IMG/VR virus record: IMGVR_UViG_3300030116_001208
Location: 1-36,370 of that record
DNA from: a virus
DNA length: 36,370 bases
Reading direction: 5' to 3' (one strand)
Shown: piece by piece, positions 1 to 5,775 of the stretch
Numbering within the stretch: position 1 is the stretch's first letter
How the letters are laid out: every line of letters begins with the position of its first letter
Notes under the pieces: generated by a model
Databases searched by the model: none
The model's input: the letters and a program-made list of their open reading frames with translations, nothing else
Told to the model about the DNA's origin: nothing
Translations under genes and position numbers: made by a program

Positions 1-37
1 TAGAAATAATTGTGAGAAAGAAAAGAAAAATGACTAA
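1..37 (+). CDS. 3' end of a small gene, same as the tail of the gene at 35801-35995
   Basis: Read in the frame that ends at the TAA in 35-37, these bases encode the tail RNNCEKEKKND. This is base-for-base the end of the gene at 35801-35995. The rest of the gene lies outside the left edge. Its stop overlaps the next start by eight bases (ATGACTAA), as at the right end. The fragment shows that the left edge continues the operon seen at the right edge. No function is known. Confidence 0.75.
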   Translation, partial: RNNCEKEKKND

Positions 38-412
38 AATACCAGAACGATTAATAGATTTAATTAAAAAAGTTGGTTTAACAGAAAGTAAAGCCACTTG
101 GAACTGCCACGGTACGCCTGTGGTATTACACAAAGCATTAGAAAAAATAGCTAGTGAAGAAAATATAGTTTTTGATGCACCAACGATTATAGAAAGCAAT
201 ATAAAAGAAAAACACGTTGCTATCTGTGTAACAGGCCATAAAGGCGATGCAACAGCTTGGTCGATAGGCGAGGCCGCACCCTACAACACAACAAATAAAT
301 ATCCCTACGCTATGGCAGAAAAAAGAGCCAAAGACAGGGTAATATTAAAGTTGCTTGAATTAAGTGGTGATGTTTACAGCGAAGAAGAGGCTGACGAGTT
401 TAAAAACGAAAA
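1..412. repeat. Imperfect terminal direct repeat (left copy)
   Basis: This end aligns without gaps to 35959-36370. The first 55 bases are identical and the last 110 or so differ at only a few positions. Most of about 68 mismatches fall between 150 and 300. The repeat covers the last codons of one gene and the first two thirds of the next. This suggests one circular or redundant locus whose two ends come from different alleles, or a genuine diverged duplication. Confidence 0.9.
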
Positions 413-620
413 GCCAAAAAACAACGAACCTAATCTAAGTATAAACCTAGAGGAACGTATCGAGGCAATGTTAGAGTTTTACGAAGATTGCAACATGGAG
501 CGTTTTTTAGCGGCAGAGAAAAGATATGAAAAAATGCTTAATACTGTTGGTTTAGGTGAGCCAGAATATAATAAAATTGTTGAGGCGCACGACAAAAGAA
601 AAGCGGAGTTGCAGCAATGA
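30..620 (+). CDS. Conserved phage protein of the recombination module, possible single-strand annealing protein
   Basis: A 196-residue protein. The ATG at 30 is preferred to the GTG at 12 because both copies of the locus keep it with the same 8-base overlap of the previous stop. It has a conserved middle (NCHGTPVVLHKALEKIA) and a conserved helix (YPYAMAEKRAKDRVILKLL followed by SGDVYSEEEADEF). Proteins with this AMAEKRAKDRVILKL signature are common in alphaproteobacterial phages near ssb genes. The helix loosely recalls the C-terminal helix of Rad52/Sak-type annealing proteins; that link is inference from context and weak similarity. It overlaps ssb by four bases. A diverged second copy, cut by the window edge, lies at 35988-36370. 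Confidence 0.6.
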   Translation: MTKIPERLIDLIKKVGLTESKATWNCHGTPVVLHKALEKIASEENIVFDAPTIIESNIKEKHVAICVTGHKGDATAWSIGEAAPYNTTNKYPYAMAEKRAKDRVILKLLELSGDVYSEEEADEFKNEKPKNNEPNLSINLEERIEAMLEFYEDCNMERFLAAEKRYEKMLNTVGLGEPEYNKIVEAHDKRKAELQQ

Positions 621-982
621 AAAACATTACGGCAGTAGGCTATTTAACAAAAGACTGTGAAGTTGTTGATGGCGATAAAAGCTCCTTTGTAAAATTTTCT
701 ATAGCTGTTGATGATGGCTATGGAGAAAACAAAAGCACTATATTTTTCGGCGCACGATACTTTAGAACAAACATATCACCGTATCTTTTAAAAGGTAAAC
801 TTGTAGCCATAACAGGTGATTTAAAAAGAAACGAATACGAAGGAAAAACGTATTTATCTATAAACGCAACAGAAGTTAAATTATTAGGAGGTAAAAGTAA
901 CGAAAATAAAAGACTAGCCGAAGGGCAAAAAATAGAAAGCAATAATAACGTCGAAGATTTTGACGATGAAATACCATTTTAA
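617..982 (+). CDS. ssb: Single-stranded DNA-binding protein
   Basis: A 121-residue OB-fold SSB. The fold spans roughly residues 1-90, with the typical sequence 'VGYLTKDCEV', a FSIAV strand and a GKLVAITGDL strand. A short linker leads to an acidic tail ending DFDDEIPF, the form by which bacterial SSBs dock partner proteins. It should coat single-stranded phage DNA during replication and recombination. The start overlaps the stop of the upstream gene (ATGA), so the two are probably translationally coupled. Its neighbours (possible annealing protein, HNH protein, RusA nearby) make this a recombination and replication module. Confidence 0.9.
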   Translation: MKNITAVGYLTKDCEVVDGDKSSFVKFSIAVDDGYGENKSTIFFGARYFRTNISPYLLKGKLVAITGDLKRNEYEGKTYLSINATEVKLLGGKSNENKRLAEGQKIESNNNVEDFDDEIPF

Positions 983-996
983 GAAGGAGTAAACTT

Positions 997-1227
997 ATGG
1001 AAGATATTACAACACAAGATGGCAACGTTTTACAGTTGCTTAAATCAGGCCAAACAATAACGCCTATAGAAGCTTTAAATAAATTTGGTTGCTTTCGACT
1101 AGCCGCAGTAATTCATAGGCTTAAACGAGAGCGGGGGTGGCCTATAGATAAAGTTATGGTTGGCGATGGTAAAAAAAGTTGGGCGCAGTACTCATTAGAC
1201 CAGAACAAAGATTCATGGCCAGAGTAA
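997..1227 (+). CDS. Small helix-turn-helix protein
   Basis: A 76-residue protein with a strong ribosome site (AAGGAG) eight bases before the ATG. Residues 10-60 contain 'ITPIEALNKFGCFRLAAVIH', which resembles the phage helix-turn-helix family HTH_39 (winged helix, 'TP.EAL..FGC.RLA..I..L'). These are usually small DNA-binding proteins of unknown target in recombination or replication modules. The basic helix RLKRERGWPI fits a DNA-contacting segment. It lies 14 bases after ssb and its end overlaps the next gene by 13 bases. The family assignment is from memory of the motif; its role here is not known. Confidence 0.7.
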   Translation: MEDITTQDGNVLQLLKSGQTITPIEALNKFGCFRLAAVIHRLKRERGWPIDKVMVGDGKKSWAQYSLDQNKDSWPE

Positions 1228-1610
1228 AGCTACAAGTAATAAAAAGTGGGGGGCAGTTAATGCCCTCTACTGAGTATGATGCTGTCAAAATAGAAGAATA
1301 CAAAGAAGGTCAGGTTTTCGATTTACAGCCAACAGGCAAACGGTCTAACCCACATCACAATTTATATTGGGCTACACTAAAAAATGTTTGCGAGGCTACT
1401 AACCGATGGCCTACAGAACAACACTTACATAGTGAATTAAAGTGGGCGTGTGGTTACGTTAAGATGCGTTGGAATAGTTTAGCAAGCGCACATATGCGTA
1501 TTATGGACAGCATTTCTTTTGATGATATGAGCCAAAAAGAGTTTAATGATTACTTTGAAATGGCTATGGAAAAACTAGCGGAGGCAATAGGTTATGACCC
1601 ATTACACTGA
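1215..1610 (+). CDS. Phage recombination-module protein, DUF1367/NinB-like
   Basis: A 131-residue protein. The start at 1215 is chosen over an upstream in-frame start because it begins MARVKLQVIKSGGQLMP and overlaps the previous gene only slightly. Visible motifs are 'NPHHNLYWATLKNVCEAT' in the middle and 'SISFDDMSQKEFNDYFEMAM' near the end. The second recalls the C-terminal part of DUF1367, and the first recalls NinB-like alphaproteobacterial phage proteins. Both types occur in phage recombination clusters, but the biochemical role of this form is not known. The stop overlaps the next start by 17 bases. Confidence 0.6.
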   Translation: MARVKLQVIKSGGQLMPSTEYDAVKIEEYKEGQVFDLQPTGKRSNPHHNLYWATLKNVCEATNRWPTEQHLHSELKWACGYVKMRWNSLASAHMRIMDSISFDDMSQKEFNDYFEMAMEKLAEAIGYDPLH

Positions 1611-1857
1611 TGAACAAATAATGATTAGGGCAATGCCCTGTCCGAAGTGTTTTGCAAAACCAAGACAGTTATGTAAAAGAAAACCAAATAAAAATGGTAT
1701 CATAAGAAACCACGAAGAACGAATGCTTTTATTCCACGACCATGTTAAGGAATGTTCTTTTGGTAGTATGTATTTTGAAACACACTCTGTTGCTACTACA
1801 CAAAAAAGTTTTGATGAAATACAAGAATATGAAAGTTTACTTGAACCATATGAGTAA
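1594..1857 (+). CDS. Small zinc-finger-like phage protein
   Basis: An 87-residue protein. Residues 15-45 have a CPKC...C...H arrangement: CPKCFAKPRQLCKR, then NHEERMLLFHDHVK. This matches the small phage 'zinc finger' proteins with a C-x2-C-x7-C pattern followed by a His-x3-R helix. Such a knuckle usually binds nucleic acid. The C-terminal 35 residues have no recognisable motif. It is embedded in the recombination operon with overlaps on both sides (17 bases upstream, 8 bases downstream). Metal binding is inferred from the cysteine and histidine spacing only. Confidence 0.6.
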   Translation: MTHYTDEQIMIRAMPCPKCFAKPRQLCKRKPNKNGIIRNHEERMLLFHDHVKECSFGSMYFETHSVATTQKSFDEIQEYESLLEPYE

Positions 1858-2179
1858 TCTAACCAACAGACCGCCGCTTGGATTAAAAGCAGATAAAACA
1901 AAACGCAACGCAAAGTATTTAGACAAAATTAGAGAAATGCCATGCTGCGTTTGTAAAAAGTTTGGCGAGGTACAGTACAGCCCAACAACAGCACACCATC
2001 CTATACACGACAGATACGGCACGACTAAAGCAAGCGACTTAGAAGCAATACCTCTCTGCGAAGGGCATCATCAAGGTTTATGGGATAAGTCTAAATTAGC
2101 GATTCACGACGATAAAAAGAAATGGAGAGAAAAGTATGGCGCTGACTGGTCTTACACAGTCCATGAGACGGACATATAA
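1850..2179 (+). CDS. HNH/Ref-like nuclease
   Basis: A 109-residue protein beginning MSNLTNRPPLGLKADK. This start overlaps the previous stop as ATGAGTAA, the overlap form used elsewhere here; the longer in-frame extension upstream is unlikely. A zinc-binding pair CCVCKK lies near residue 30, followed by TAHHPIHDRYGTTKASDLE and IPLCEGHHQGL. This C-x2-C ... HH ... C-x2-HH pattern is that of the DUF968/Ref group of HNH nucleases in phage recombination modules. It probably nicks or cuts branched or RecA-bound DNA, but the substrate is inferred. Its last 28 bases overlap the convergent rusA gene. Confidence 0.75.
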   Translation: MSNLTNRPPLGLKADKTKRNAKYLDKIREMPCCVCKKFGEVQYSPTTAHHPIHDRYGTTKASDLEAIPLCEGHHQGLWDKSKLAIHDDKKKWREKYGADWSYTVHETDI

Positions 2180-2586
2180 AGCACTGGCCCACGGTCTGGG
2201 TGGCAGTACACCTTTTTAGCGTTTATGCTCGTTACCTGTGTATCTGAGAAATAAATAACACCTTCGGCTCCGTCTAATGCAGCTTTAATAATGTTATCTA
2301 AATCTGGTTTGCTAGTCGGCAGTATAGCACCATATTCTGCTTCTAATCTTTTTACTTTAGTCCACGACTTCGGTATTTCCATAAAAGCAATAATCTCAAC
2401 GTGACAAAATTTTTCTATTGTGTCTAATTTTAACTCACGCATTTTATGCCAAGCAGAAGCATGGATACGCTTTTCATACTCCCTTGTTTTCTCAGGAGTG
2501 TATGCATATCCGTTACGAGTAAAACGGGGTCGACCTTTACCTTGAGGCTGACCTGACACTTCAAACTCTACTTTAATCAATTCCAT
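2152..2586 (-). CDS. rusA: RusA-family Holliday junction resolvase
   Basis: A 144-residue protein of normal RusA length. Residues 12-22 hold 'GQPQGKGRPRF', the family's substrate-binding start, then YAYTPEKTREYE. The catalytic core is PDLDNIIKAALDG (94-106), with D95, D97 and K101 spaced as in Escherichia coli RusA (D70, D72, K76), and a later acidic residue D115 in YFSDTQV. It should resolve four-way junctions made by recombination or stalled replication before packaging. Unlike the other recombination genes it is on the minus strand, convergent with the HNH gene and downstream of the unknown gene at 2633-3004. Confidence 0.93.
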   Translation of the reverse strand: MELIKVEFEVSGQPQGKGRPRFTRNGYAYTPEKTREYEKRIHASAWHKMRELKLDTIEKFCHVEIIAFMEIPKSWTKVKRLEAEYGAILPTSKPDLDNIIKAALDGAEGVIYFSDTQVTSINAKKVYCHPDRGPVLYMSVSWTV

Positions 2587-2605
2587 AAAGACACTTTATA
2601 TCAGA

Positions 2606-2623
2606 TAGCCCCCAAAGGGGCTA
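2606..2623 (+). terminator. GC-rich hairpin followed by a short T run
   Basis: TAGCCCC and GGGGCTA form a perfect 7-bp stem with a four-base loop. On the plus strand it is followed by CCTTTTAATTT, so it could stop rightward transcripts that run through rusA. On the minus strand it lies between the 2633-3004 gene and rusA but has no T run. It could instead separate expression of those two genes or act as a stability hairpin. Confidence 0.5.
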
Positions 2624-2632
2624 CCTTTTAAT

Positions 2633-3004
2633 TTATAAGCTTAACTGGTCAATTGCACCTCGCAGTTTATTTTCATAAGTTCTGCTCCATATACTTCCAT
2701 TTTTTCTTAATTTTGGTAATTTTAATTCTACCTCTGGAAGTTTTAACCCTGCTTCATACAAATCTTCTTTATTATTTTTATCTGCGTCACACCCCCAAAC
2801 TCCAACGGGTGACCAAGTAAAATTTTCATGTTTTGAAGCATCATACAAATTAATAGTTATCCAAGCATCATCTAAATTGTATAAGCCACTCCATGCAAAT
2901 CTTACCTCTTGTAAAACTGCCATAATAGCGGCCTCTTTAGTTTCTCTGATAGCGTGTGAATTACCACCACCAATAAAAACCAACGCGAGATAATGTTGTT
3001 TCAT
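2633..3004 (-). CDS. Unknown early protein under a strong promoter
   Basis: A 123-residue protein with an AAAGGAG ribosome site before the ATG. It starts MKQHYLALVFIGGGNSHAIR, which looks like a beta strand followed by a glycine turn and helix. The middle is rich in aromatic residues (FAWSGLYNLDDAW) and the C-terminal part is lysine-rich (ELKLPKLRKNG). No known family, signal peptide or membrane segment is recognised. It is the first gene of the short leftward island and lies directly behind the operator-like palindrome and the consensus -35 promoter. A regulated early role is therefore likely, but its function is unknown. Confidence 0.65.
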   Translation of the reverse strand: MKQHYLALVFIGGGNSHAIRETKEAAIMAVLQEVRFAWSGLYNLDDAWITINLYDASKHENFTWSPVGVWGCDADKNNKEDLYEAGLKLPEVELKLPKLRKNGSIWSRTYENKLRGAIDQLSL

Positions 3005-3045
3005 GACAAAACTCCTTTACTGCTTTTTTAAATTGTCAAATAACG

Positions 3046-3073
3046 TACAAGTAAAAATTTACTTGTAAGTAAA
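3046..3073. promoter_or_regulatory. Operator-like pair of overlapping perfect palindromes
   Basis: Bases 3046-3067 are a perfect palindrome with 10-base arms (TACAAGTAAA, two bases, TTTACTTGTA). Its right arm also forms a second palindrome at 3058-3073 (TTTACTT, GT, AAGTAAA). Three alternating half-sites therefore lie side by side. They cover the expected start point of the leftward promoter at 3073-3101, a classic repressor position. The binding protein is unknown; the XRE protein at 35313-35492 is a candidate. Confidence 0.7.
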
Positions 3074-3101
3074 CGATAACACACTTTTTTGTAAATGTCA
3101 A
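3073..3101 (-). promoter_or_regulatory. Strong leftward promoter for the 2633-3004/rusA island
   Basis: Read on the minus strand, TTGACA (3101-3096, a perfect -35) is followed by a 17-base spacer and TATCGT (3078-3073). A TGT just before the -10 makes it an extended -10. Spacing is ideal for the main sigma factor. Transcription should start near 3066, inside the palindromes. Confidence 0.7.
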
Positions 3102-3147
3102 ATACAGAAATTGTAAAGTGACCTAACGTAATTTACGAAAATATCAT

Positions 3148-3176
3148 TTGAAGTTTACAGAATCATGTGGTAATGT
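3148..3176 (+). promoter_or_regulatory. Rightward promoter of the 3203 gene
   Basis: TTGAAG (3148-3153), a 17-base spacer, then TAATGT (3171-3176) preceded by TGG, an extended -10. The same ATGTGGTA core recurs before the gene at 4561, where the -10 is a better TATAAA. TTTAC half-sites flank and overlap the promoter. Confidence 0.5.
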
Positions 3177-3205
3177 TTACATATAAGCAAAGGAGAATCA
3201 CTATG
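3155..3205 (+). repeat. Repeated promoter-leader element, copy 1
   Basis: This 51-base block matches 4513-4563 in the same register. TTACA, ATGTGGTA and the last 29 bases (3177-3205, including the AAAGGAG ribosome site and start codon) are identical; only nine or so positions differ. Two separate genes thus share one leader and translation start signal. Confidence 0.85.
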
Positions 3206-3472
3206 TTAGAAGTAAATACAAAAGTTATGATTAAAAGTAGTAGGTTTCATAGAGGAGCGCATAACGGACAAATAGGTACAATCGTACAAATTTCTCCTAA
3301 CAAAGGTAAAAATATTTTTGTTCGTATCAACTATGAATTAGGAGATGACATAGCTTGGTTGTTCGATGATGAAGTTGTAGCGGTAAGCGACTTAGAAATG
3401 CCAATAGAACCAGTTGACCCAGAGCAAATGAAAAAATGGGTAGCAGAAGCAAAAAAAAGAGCAGGGGCGTAA
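3203..3472 (+). CDS. Small SH3/KOW-like protein
   Basis: An 89-residue protein. The ATG at 3203 has an AAAGGAG ribosome site eight bases upstream, so the longer in-frame extension is rejected. Residues 5-60 read as a small beta barrel: KVMIKSSRFHRGAHNGQIGT, then IVQISPN and a IFVRINYELGDDIAWLFDDEV run, similar in style to KOW/SH3-like domains. The acidic C-terminus (DPEQMKKWVAEAKKRAGA) is helical. No family was identified for certain. It shares its whole leader with the gene at 4561, so the two are probably expressed together. Confidence 0.7.
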   Translation: MLEVNTKVMIKSSRFHRGAHNGQIGTIVQISPNKGKNIFVRINYELGDDIAWLFDDEVVAVSDLEMPIEPVDPEQMKKWVAEAKKRAGA

Positions 3473-3478
3473 GCCCCT
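3463..3478 (+). other. Hairpin over a stop codon with GUAA tetraloop
   Basis: AGGGGC and GCCCCT form a 6-bp stem with loop GTAA, a GNRA-type tetraloop that contains the TAA stop of the 3203 gene. No T run follows, so it is not a standard terminator. It could stabilise the upstream mRNA or modulate translation of the next gene, whose ribosome site (AGGGAG) starts a few bases later. Confidence 0.5.
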
Positions 3479-3496
3479 CCGAAAGGGAGAAATATT

Positions 3497-4489
3497 ATGG
3501 AAATGATGGAATTTATAAATAATTTTTATAATGAAAGTAAAAGACTTGGAAATGCAGAAGACTTAGAAATGCGTCTTAAAATGGACATACCAAGTGCTTT
3601 ACAAGAGCGTGGTAAGGTTCAGGAAATTTATAATTTTAGATTGCAAGATTGTCATTTAGTCGACGTAACGGATATTTGGGATTTTGCCGTGGAACACGTT
3701 GCCCCTAATATGTTTAATTATGACGCAGGGGTGGAAAAAGGAGACTTCGATGAAACGGCAAACCATCCAGTAGAATTTGAGGGCAAAGTTCCAAATGATG
3801 TAAGATTACCTTTTGACAGGCCAACGCTACTTTTTACATCTAAAAGCAATTTAATGAACCACGGTACTTCTGGAGGGTGGAGTGCTTTTGTTTTATTCCA
3901 CAGAAAAAACGCGCCAGTAGAAGGCCAGTTTGTTGTGTTCTGCATCAGCGTTGATAAGGATTTTAAATATAAAGGCCAAGACGGTTATACGCTTACTGAA
4001 ACTCAATTAGGTATGTTTGCACCTAATGGCAAATTTGTTTCAACTTGGAAAAACAGAGGAGCCAAAACAGACCCAAAATATTCATATTTTTTTAATATGA
4101 TTACCTATTGGGCGGGGGCTTCACTAGCAATATTAAACAATCCTAGGAACGTTACTTTTACCCCTGCGGCTAACAGGGCAAAACGTAAACTAGCGCACCG
4201 TGGAATGGGTGTAGCGATGGACGCCATGCATAGAGTCGCTTGGGATGTAGATAAACCTGTTAAAGCTAAAACACCCCACGACGAAACATTTCATAAAATG
4301 CCATACCACTACAGACGGGGCTACTGGCGTAAATGCGACAAAGATAATCCACGCGCCGAGCGTAGGCTGCAAGCACCTAAATACCAAGACCGTTTTTTAT
4401 GGTGGATGTGGATAGAAGGTTACTGGGCAGGCCACCCTGCATTTGGTTATAAAAAACAATACTGGAAACCTCGTAAAAAAAGTGGCTAG
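3497..4489 (+). CDS. Conserved hypothetical phage protein, His/Trp/Tyr-rich C-terminus
   Basis: A 330-residue protein, the largest of the accessory block. The N-terminal 80 residues look helical; the middle (90-210) alternates strands and turns (LPFDRPTLLFTSKSNLMNHG, FVVFCISVDKDF). Residues 260-330 are basic and aromatic: FHKMPYHYRRGYWRKC, then WWMWIEGYWAGHPAFGYK. Similar 'MP.H.RRGHWR ... W..G.WAGHPAFG' tails occur in uncharacterised proteins of alphaproteobacterial phages and prophages. No catalytic motif is recognised. The ribosome site is GAAAGGGAG. It probably shares a transcript with the 3203 gene. Confidence 0.7.
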   Translation: MEMMEFINNFYNESKRLGNAEDLEMRLKMDIPSALQERGKVQEIYNFRLQDCHLVDVTDIWDFAVEHVAPNMFNYDAGVEKGDFDETANHPVEFEGKVPNDVRLPFDRPTLLFTSKSNLMNHGTSGGWSAFVLFHRKNAPVEGQFVVFCISVDKDFKYKGQDGYTLTETQLGMFAPNGKFVSTWKNRGAKTDPKYSYFFNMITYWAGASLAILNNPRNVTFTPAANRAKRKLAHRGMGVAMDAMHRVAWDVDKPVKAKTPHDETFHKMPYHYRRGYWRKCDKDNPRAERRLQAPKYQDRFLWWMWIEGYWAGHPAFGYKKQYWKPRKKSG

Positions 4490-4504
4490 TTTACAAAATA
4501 ATAC

Positions 4505-4534
4505 TTTACACCTTACAAATTTATGTGGTATAAA
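4505..4534 (+). promoter_or_regulatory. Rightward promoter of the 4561 operon
   Basis: TTTACA (4505-4510), an 18-base spacer and TATAAA (4529-4534), preceded by TGG (extended -10). It is followed by the leader shared with the 3203 gene (repeat at 4513-4563). The short gap 4490-4560 is otherwise empty. Confidence 0.6.
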
Positions 4535-4563
4535 TTACATATAAGCAAAGGAGAATCACTATG
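4513..4563 (+). repeat. Repeated promoter-leader element, copy 2
   Basis: Matches 3155-3205. The identical 29-base part (4535-4563) contains the AAAGGAG ribosome site and the ATG of the 4561 gene. This copy has the better -10 (TATAAA). Confidence 0.85.
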
Positions 4564-4827
4564 AATTACTCAGTAAGCACAGAGTTAGAAATAGAAGTTA
4601 GAGGCCAAGAGTTTGTTATAGACATTTACGCAGACGTAGATGGTGACAGAGTACCAGACAACATAGAATTAGCTTGGCACAGTAAAAAAGGTATTATGAA
4701 AGATTTACCGCCTCGCATGAAAGCATACGTTAAAAAGCATTTTGACGACGCAATAAACGAAGCAATATGTTCAGCACCGCTAGATTACGATGACTCTCAA
4801 TACGATTCATATAAGGAGAGCTTCTAA
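4561..4827 (+). CDS. Small unknown protein heading the accessory operon
   Basis: An 88-residue acidic protein with a strong ribosome site (AAAGGAG, eight bases). It starts with beta-rich sequence (STELEIEVRGQEFVIDIYAD), followed by DVDGDRVPDNIELAW, and ends with a helix and the acidic DYDDSQYDSYKESF. The family is not recognised. Its stop overlaps the next start (TAATG), starting a chain of six coupled small genes to 5769. Such clusters just after a promoter often hold host-takeover proteins, but there is no direct evidence here. Confidence 0.7.
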   Translation: MNYSVSTELEIEVRGQEFVIDIYADVDGDRVPDNIELAWHSKKGIMKDLPPRMKAYVKKHFDDAINEAICSAPLDYDDSQYDSYKESF

Positions 4828-4922
4828 TGCTAGATTGGCAAGATAAAATTATATTAGTGGGGATGGTTATTTTTATGACCATCCTAGCCCTCAACATCGA
4901 CAGCTTTATGGTGATGCAATGA
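4827..4922 (+). CDS. 31-residue single-span membrane microprotein
   Basis: A very short gene held between its neighbours: the start overlaps the upstream stop by one base (TAATG) and its stop overlaps the next start (ATGA). A good AAGGAG site lies 10 bases upstream, inside the previous gene. The product has one hydrophobic segment, IILVGMVIFMTILALNI (residues 8-24), with short polar ends. It is probably an inner-membrane peptide; holin-like, superinfection-exclusion or regulatory roles are all possible. No known family is recognised. Confidence 0.65.
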   Translation: MLDWQDKIILVGMVIFMTILALNIDSFMVMQ

Positions 4923-5104
4923 GTAAAAAGATTAAAATCGAACTAACTGAACGTCAGTATATGTTTATGACACAAGCTTTAGATGCTCATTGCGTGGATA
5001 TAATGGCGGCAGAATTTATTGATAAACTAACAGCACTAGAAAATAGAGTAATTGAGAATGGTGTTGAAGCAATGCGAAAAGGATATGAACAATGGAAAAA
5101 CTAA
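4919..5104 (+). CDS. Small helical unknown protein
   Basis: A 61-residue protein, almost wholly helical by composition, with a basic start (MSKKIKIELTERQYMFMTQA) and conserved-looking TERQY segment. No signal peptide or membrane span. It overlaps its neighbours: ATGA with the membrane microprotein upstream and 13 bases with the gene at 5092. No family is recognised. Size and position fit an early phage accessory protein. Confidence 0.6.
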   Translation: MSKKIKIELTERQYMFMTQALDAHCVDIMAAEFIDKLTALENRVIENGVEAMRKGYEQWKN

Positions 5105-5340
5105 CTAAACCACCTATGAACGCTATAGACTTAGAAAATTTTGTTTTGCAACATATAGCTGCTTGGGTAGAAGAGGCCGTTGAACGTAAAGACGGGAAAC
5201 CAAAAAACTTTTATGAATACCCAGAACTTTTTAGGGATAAAATGGACAGATTTACCAACTCGACGCGTAATAAGTGGTTTGCTTATGAAAAGCGTTACAA
5301 ATTAAGAGAGGCAGAAAATGGAAATAAAACCAGAGGATAG
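5092..5340 (+). CDS. Small unknown accessory protein
   Basis: An 82-residue protein, charged and helical, with aromatic residues in its middle (PKNFYEYPELFRDKMDRF) and a basic end. No domain is recognised. It begins inside the previous gene, with AAAAGGAT about 13 bases before the start, and its end overlaps the next gene by 23 bases. Co-translation with both neighbours is therefore likely. Confidence 0.6.
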   Translation: MEKLTKPPMNAIDLENFVLQHIAAWVEEAVERKDGKPKNFYEYPELFRDKMDRFTNSTRNKWFAYEKRYKLREAENGNKTRG

Positions 5341-5497
5341 GGACACTCGGGACAGTATTAAAAGAGAAATAGATAGGCTAGAACCACTAGCCTTACTACC
5401 CAACGCACCGCCATCGGTTAAACAAGATTATCGAGATGCGAAAGAAGCAATGGCGGTATTAGTCAAAAAACTAAGGGAGGAAGGAGTTAAAATATGA
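5318..5497 (+). CDS. 59-residue unknown protein
   Basis: A short gene found in the gap between larger ones. It starts MEIKPEDRDTRDSIKREIDR and ends KKLREEGVKI; the product is highly charged and mostly helical. The ribosome site is AAGAGAGG before the ATG, and the stop overlaps the next start as ATGA. The run AGGGAGGA at 5474-5481, in its last codons, is the exact complement of a loop in the RNA at 33984-34057. The family is unknown. Confidence 0.65.
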   Translation: MEIKPEDRDTRDSIKREIDRLEPLALLPNAPPSVKQDYRDAKEAMAVLVKKLREEGVKI

Positions 5498-5769
5498 AAC
5501 CTTGGGAGGAGTTAAGAAAAAAGCAATCCATAGAAGTAAAAGAACTTTTAGAAATGTTCAGCCATCTAACAATAGTTGAAGCTTCGAGAGCTATGGGAAT
5601 AGATAGCCACGCACTTCGAACACACGCATTTAGATTCGGTGTTGAGTTTGCTAAACAGTACGGTGGTAAAACATCGATAGAAACCGATAAAAAGAAAATT
5701 AACAATCATCGAATAAGTTTACCTAAAGTTCCTTGGGATTTTGATAACGACAAAATAAAACGACACTAA
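5494..5769 (+). CDS. Small protein with a helix-turn-helix-like segment
   Basis: A 91-residue protein. Residues 22-50 (FSHLTIVEASRAMGIDSHAL, then RTHAFRFGV) read like a helix-turn-helix: an 'IVEASRAMGI' helix, a short turn, then an 'SHALRTHAFRFG' recognition helix. The rest is lysine-rich and unstructured-looking. It may be a DNA-binding regulator. The ribosome site AAGGAG lies seven bases before the ATG, inside a longer AGGGAGGAAGGAG purine run. The call rests on the pattern alone. Confidence 0.55.
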   Translation: MKPWEELRKKQSIEVKELLEMFSHLTIVEASRAMGIDSHALRTHAFRFGVEFAKQYGGKTSIETDKKKINNHRISLPKVPWDFDNDKIKRH

Positions 5770-5775
5770 TAAACA

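Noticed and set aside
12-29. GTG start for the possible annealing protein
   Set aside because: The ATG at 30 gives the 8-base overlap seen in the other copy, and the GTG extension is the tail of the upstream gene in another frame.
1742-1849. N-terminal extension of the HNH protein
   Set aside because: The extension overlaps the zinc-finger gene heavily and reads like an out-of-frame translation of it; the ATG at 1850 gives a standard short overlap.
3034-3039. Second perfect TTGACA (minus strand) upstream of the 2633-3004 gene
   Set aside because: At 16-18 bases there is no -10; that position is the ribosome site of the gene.
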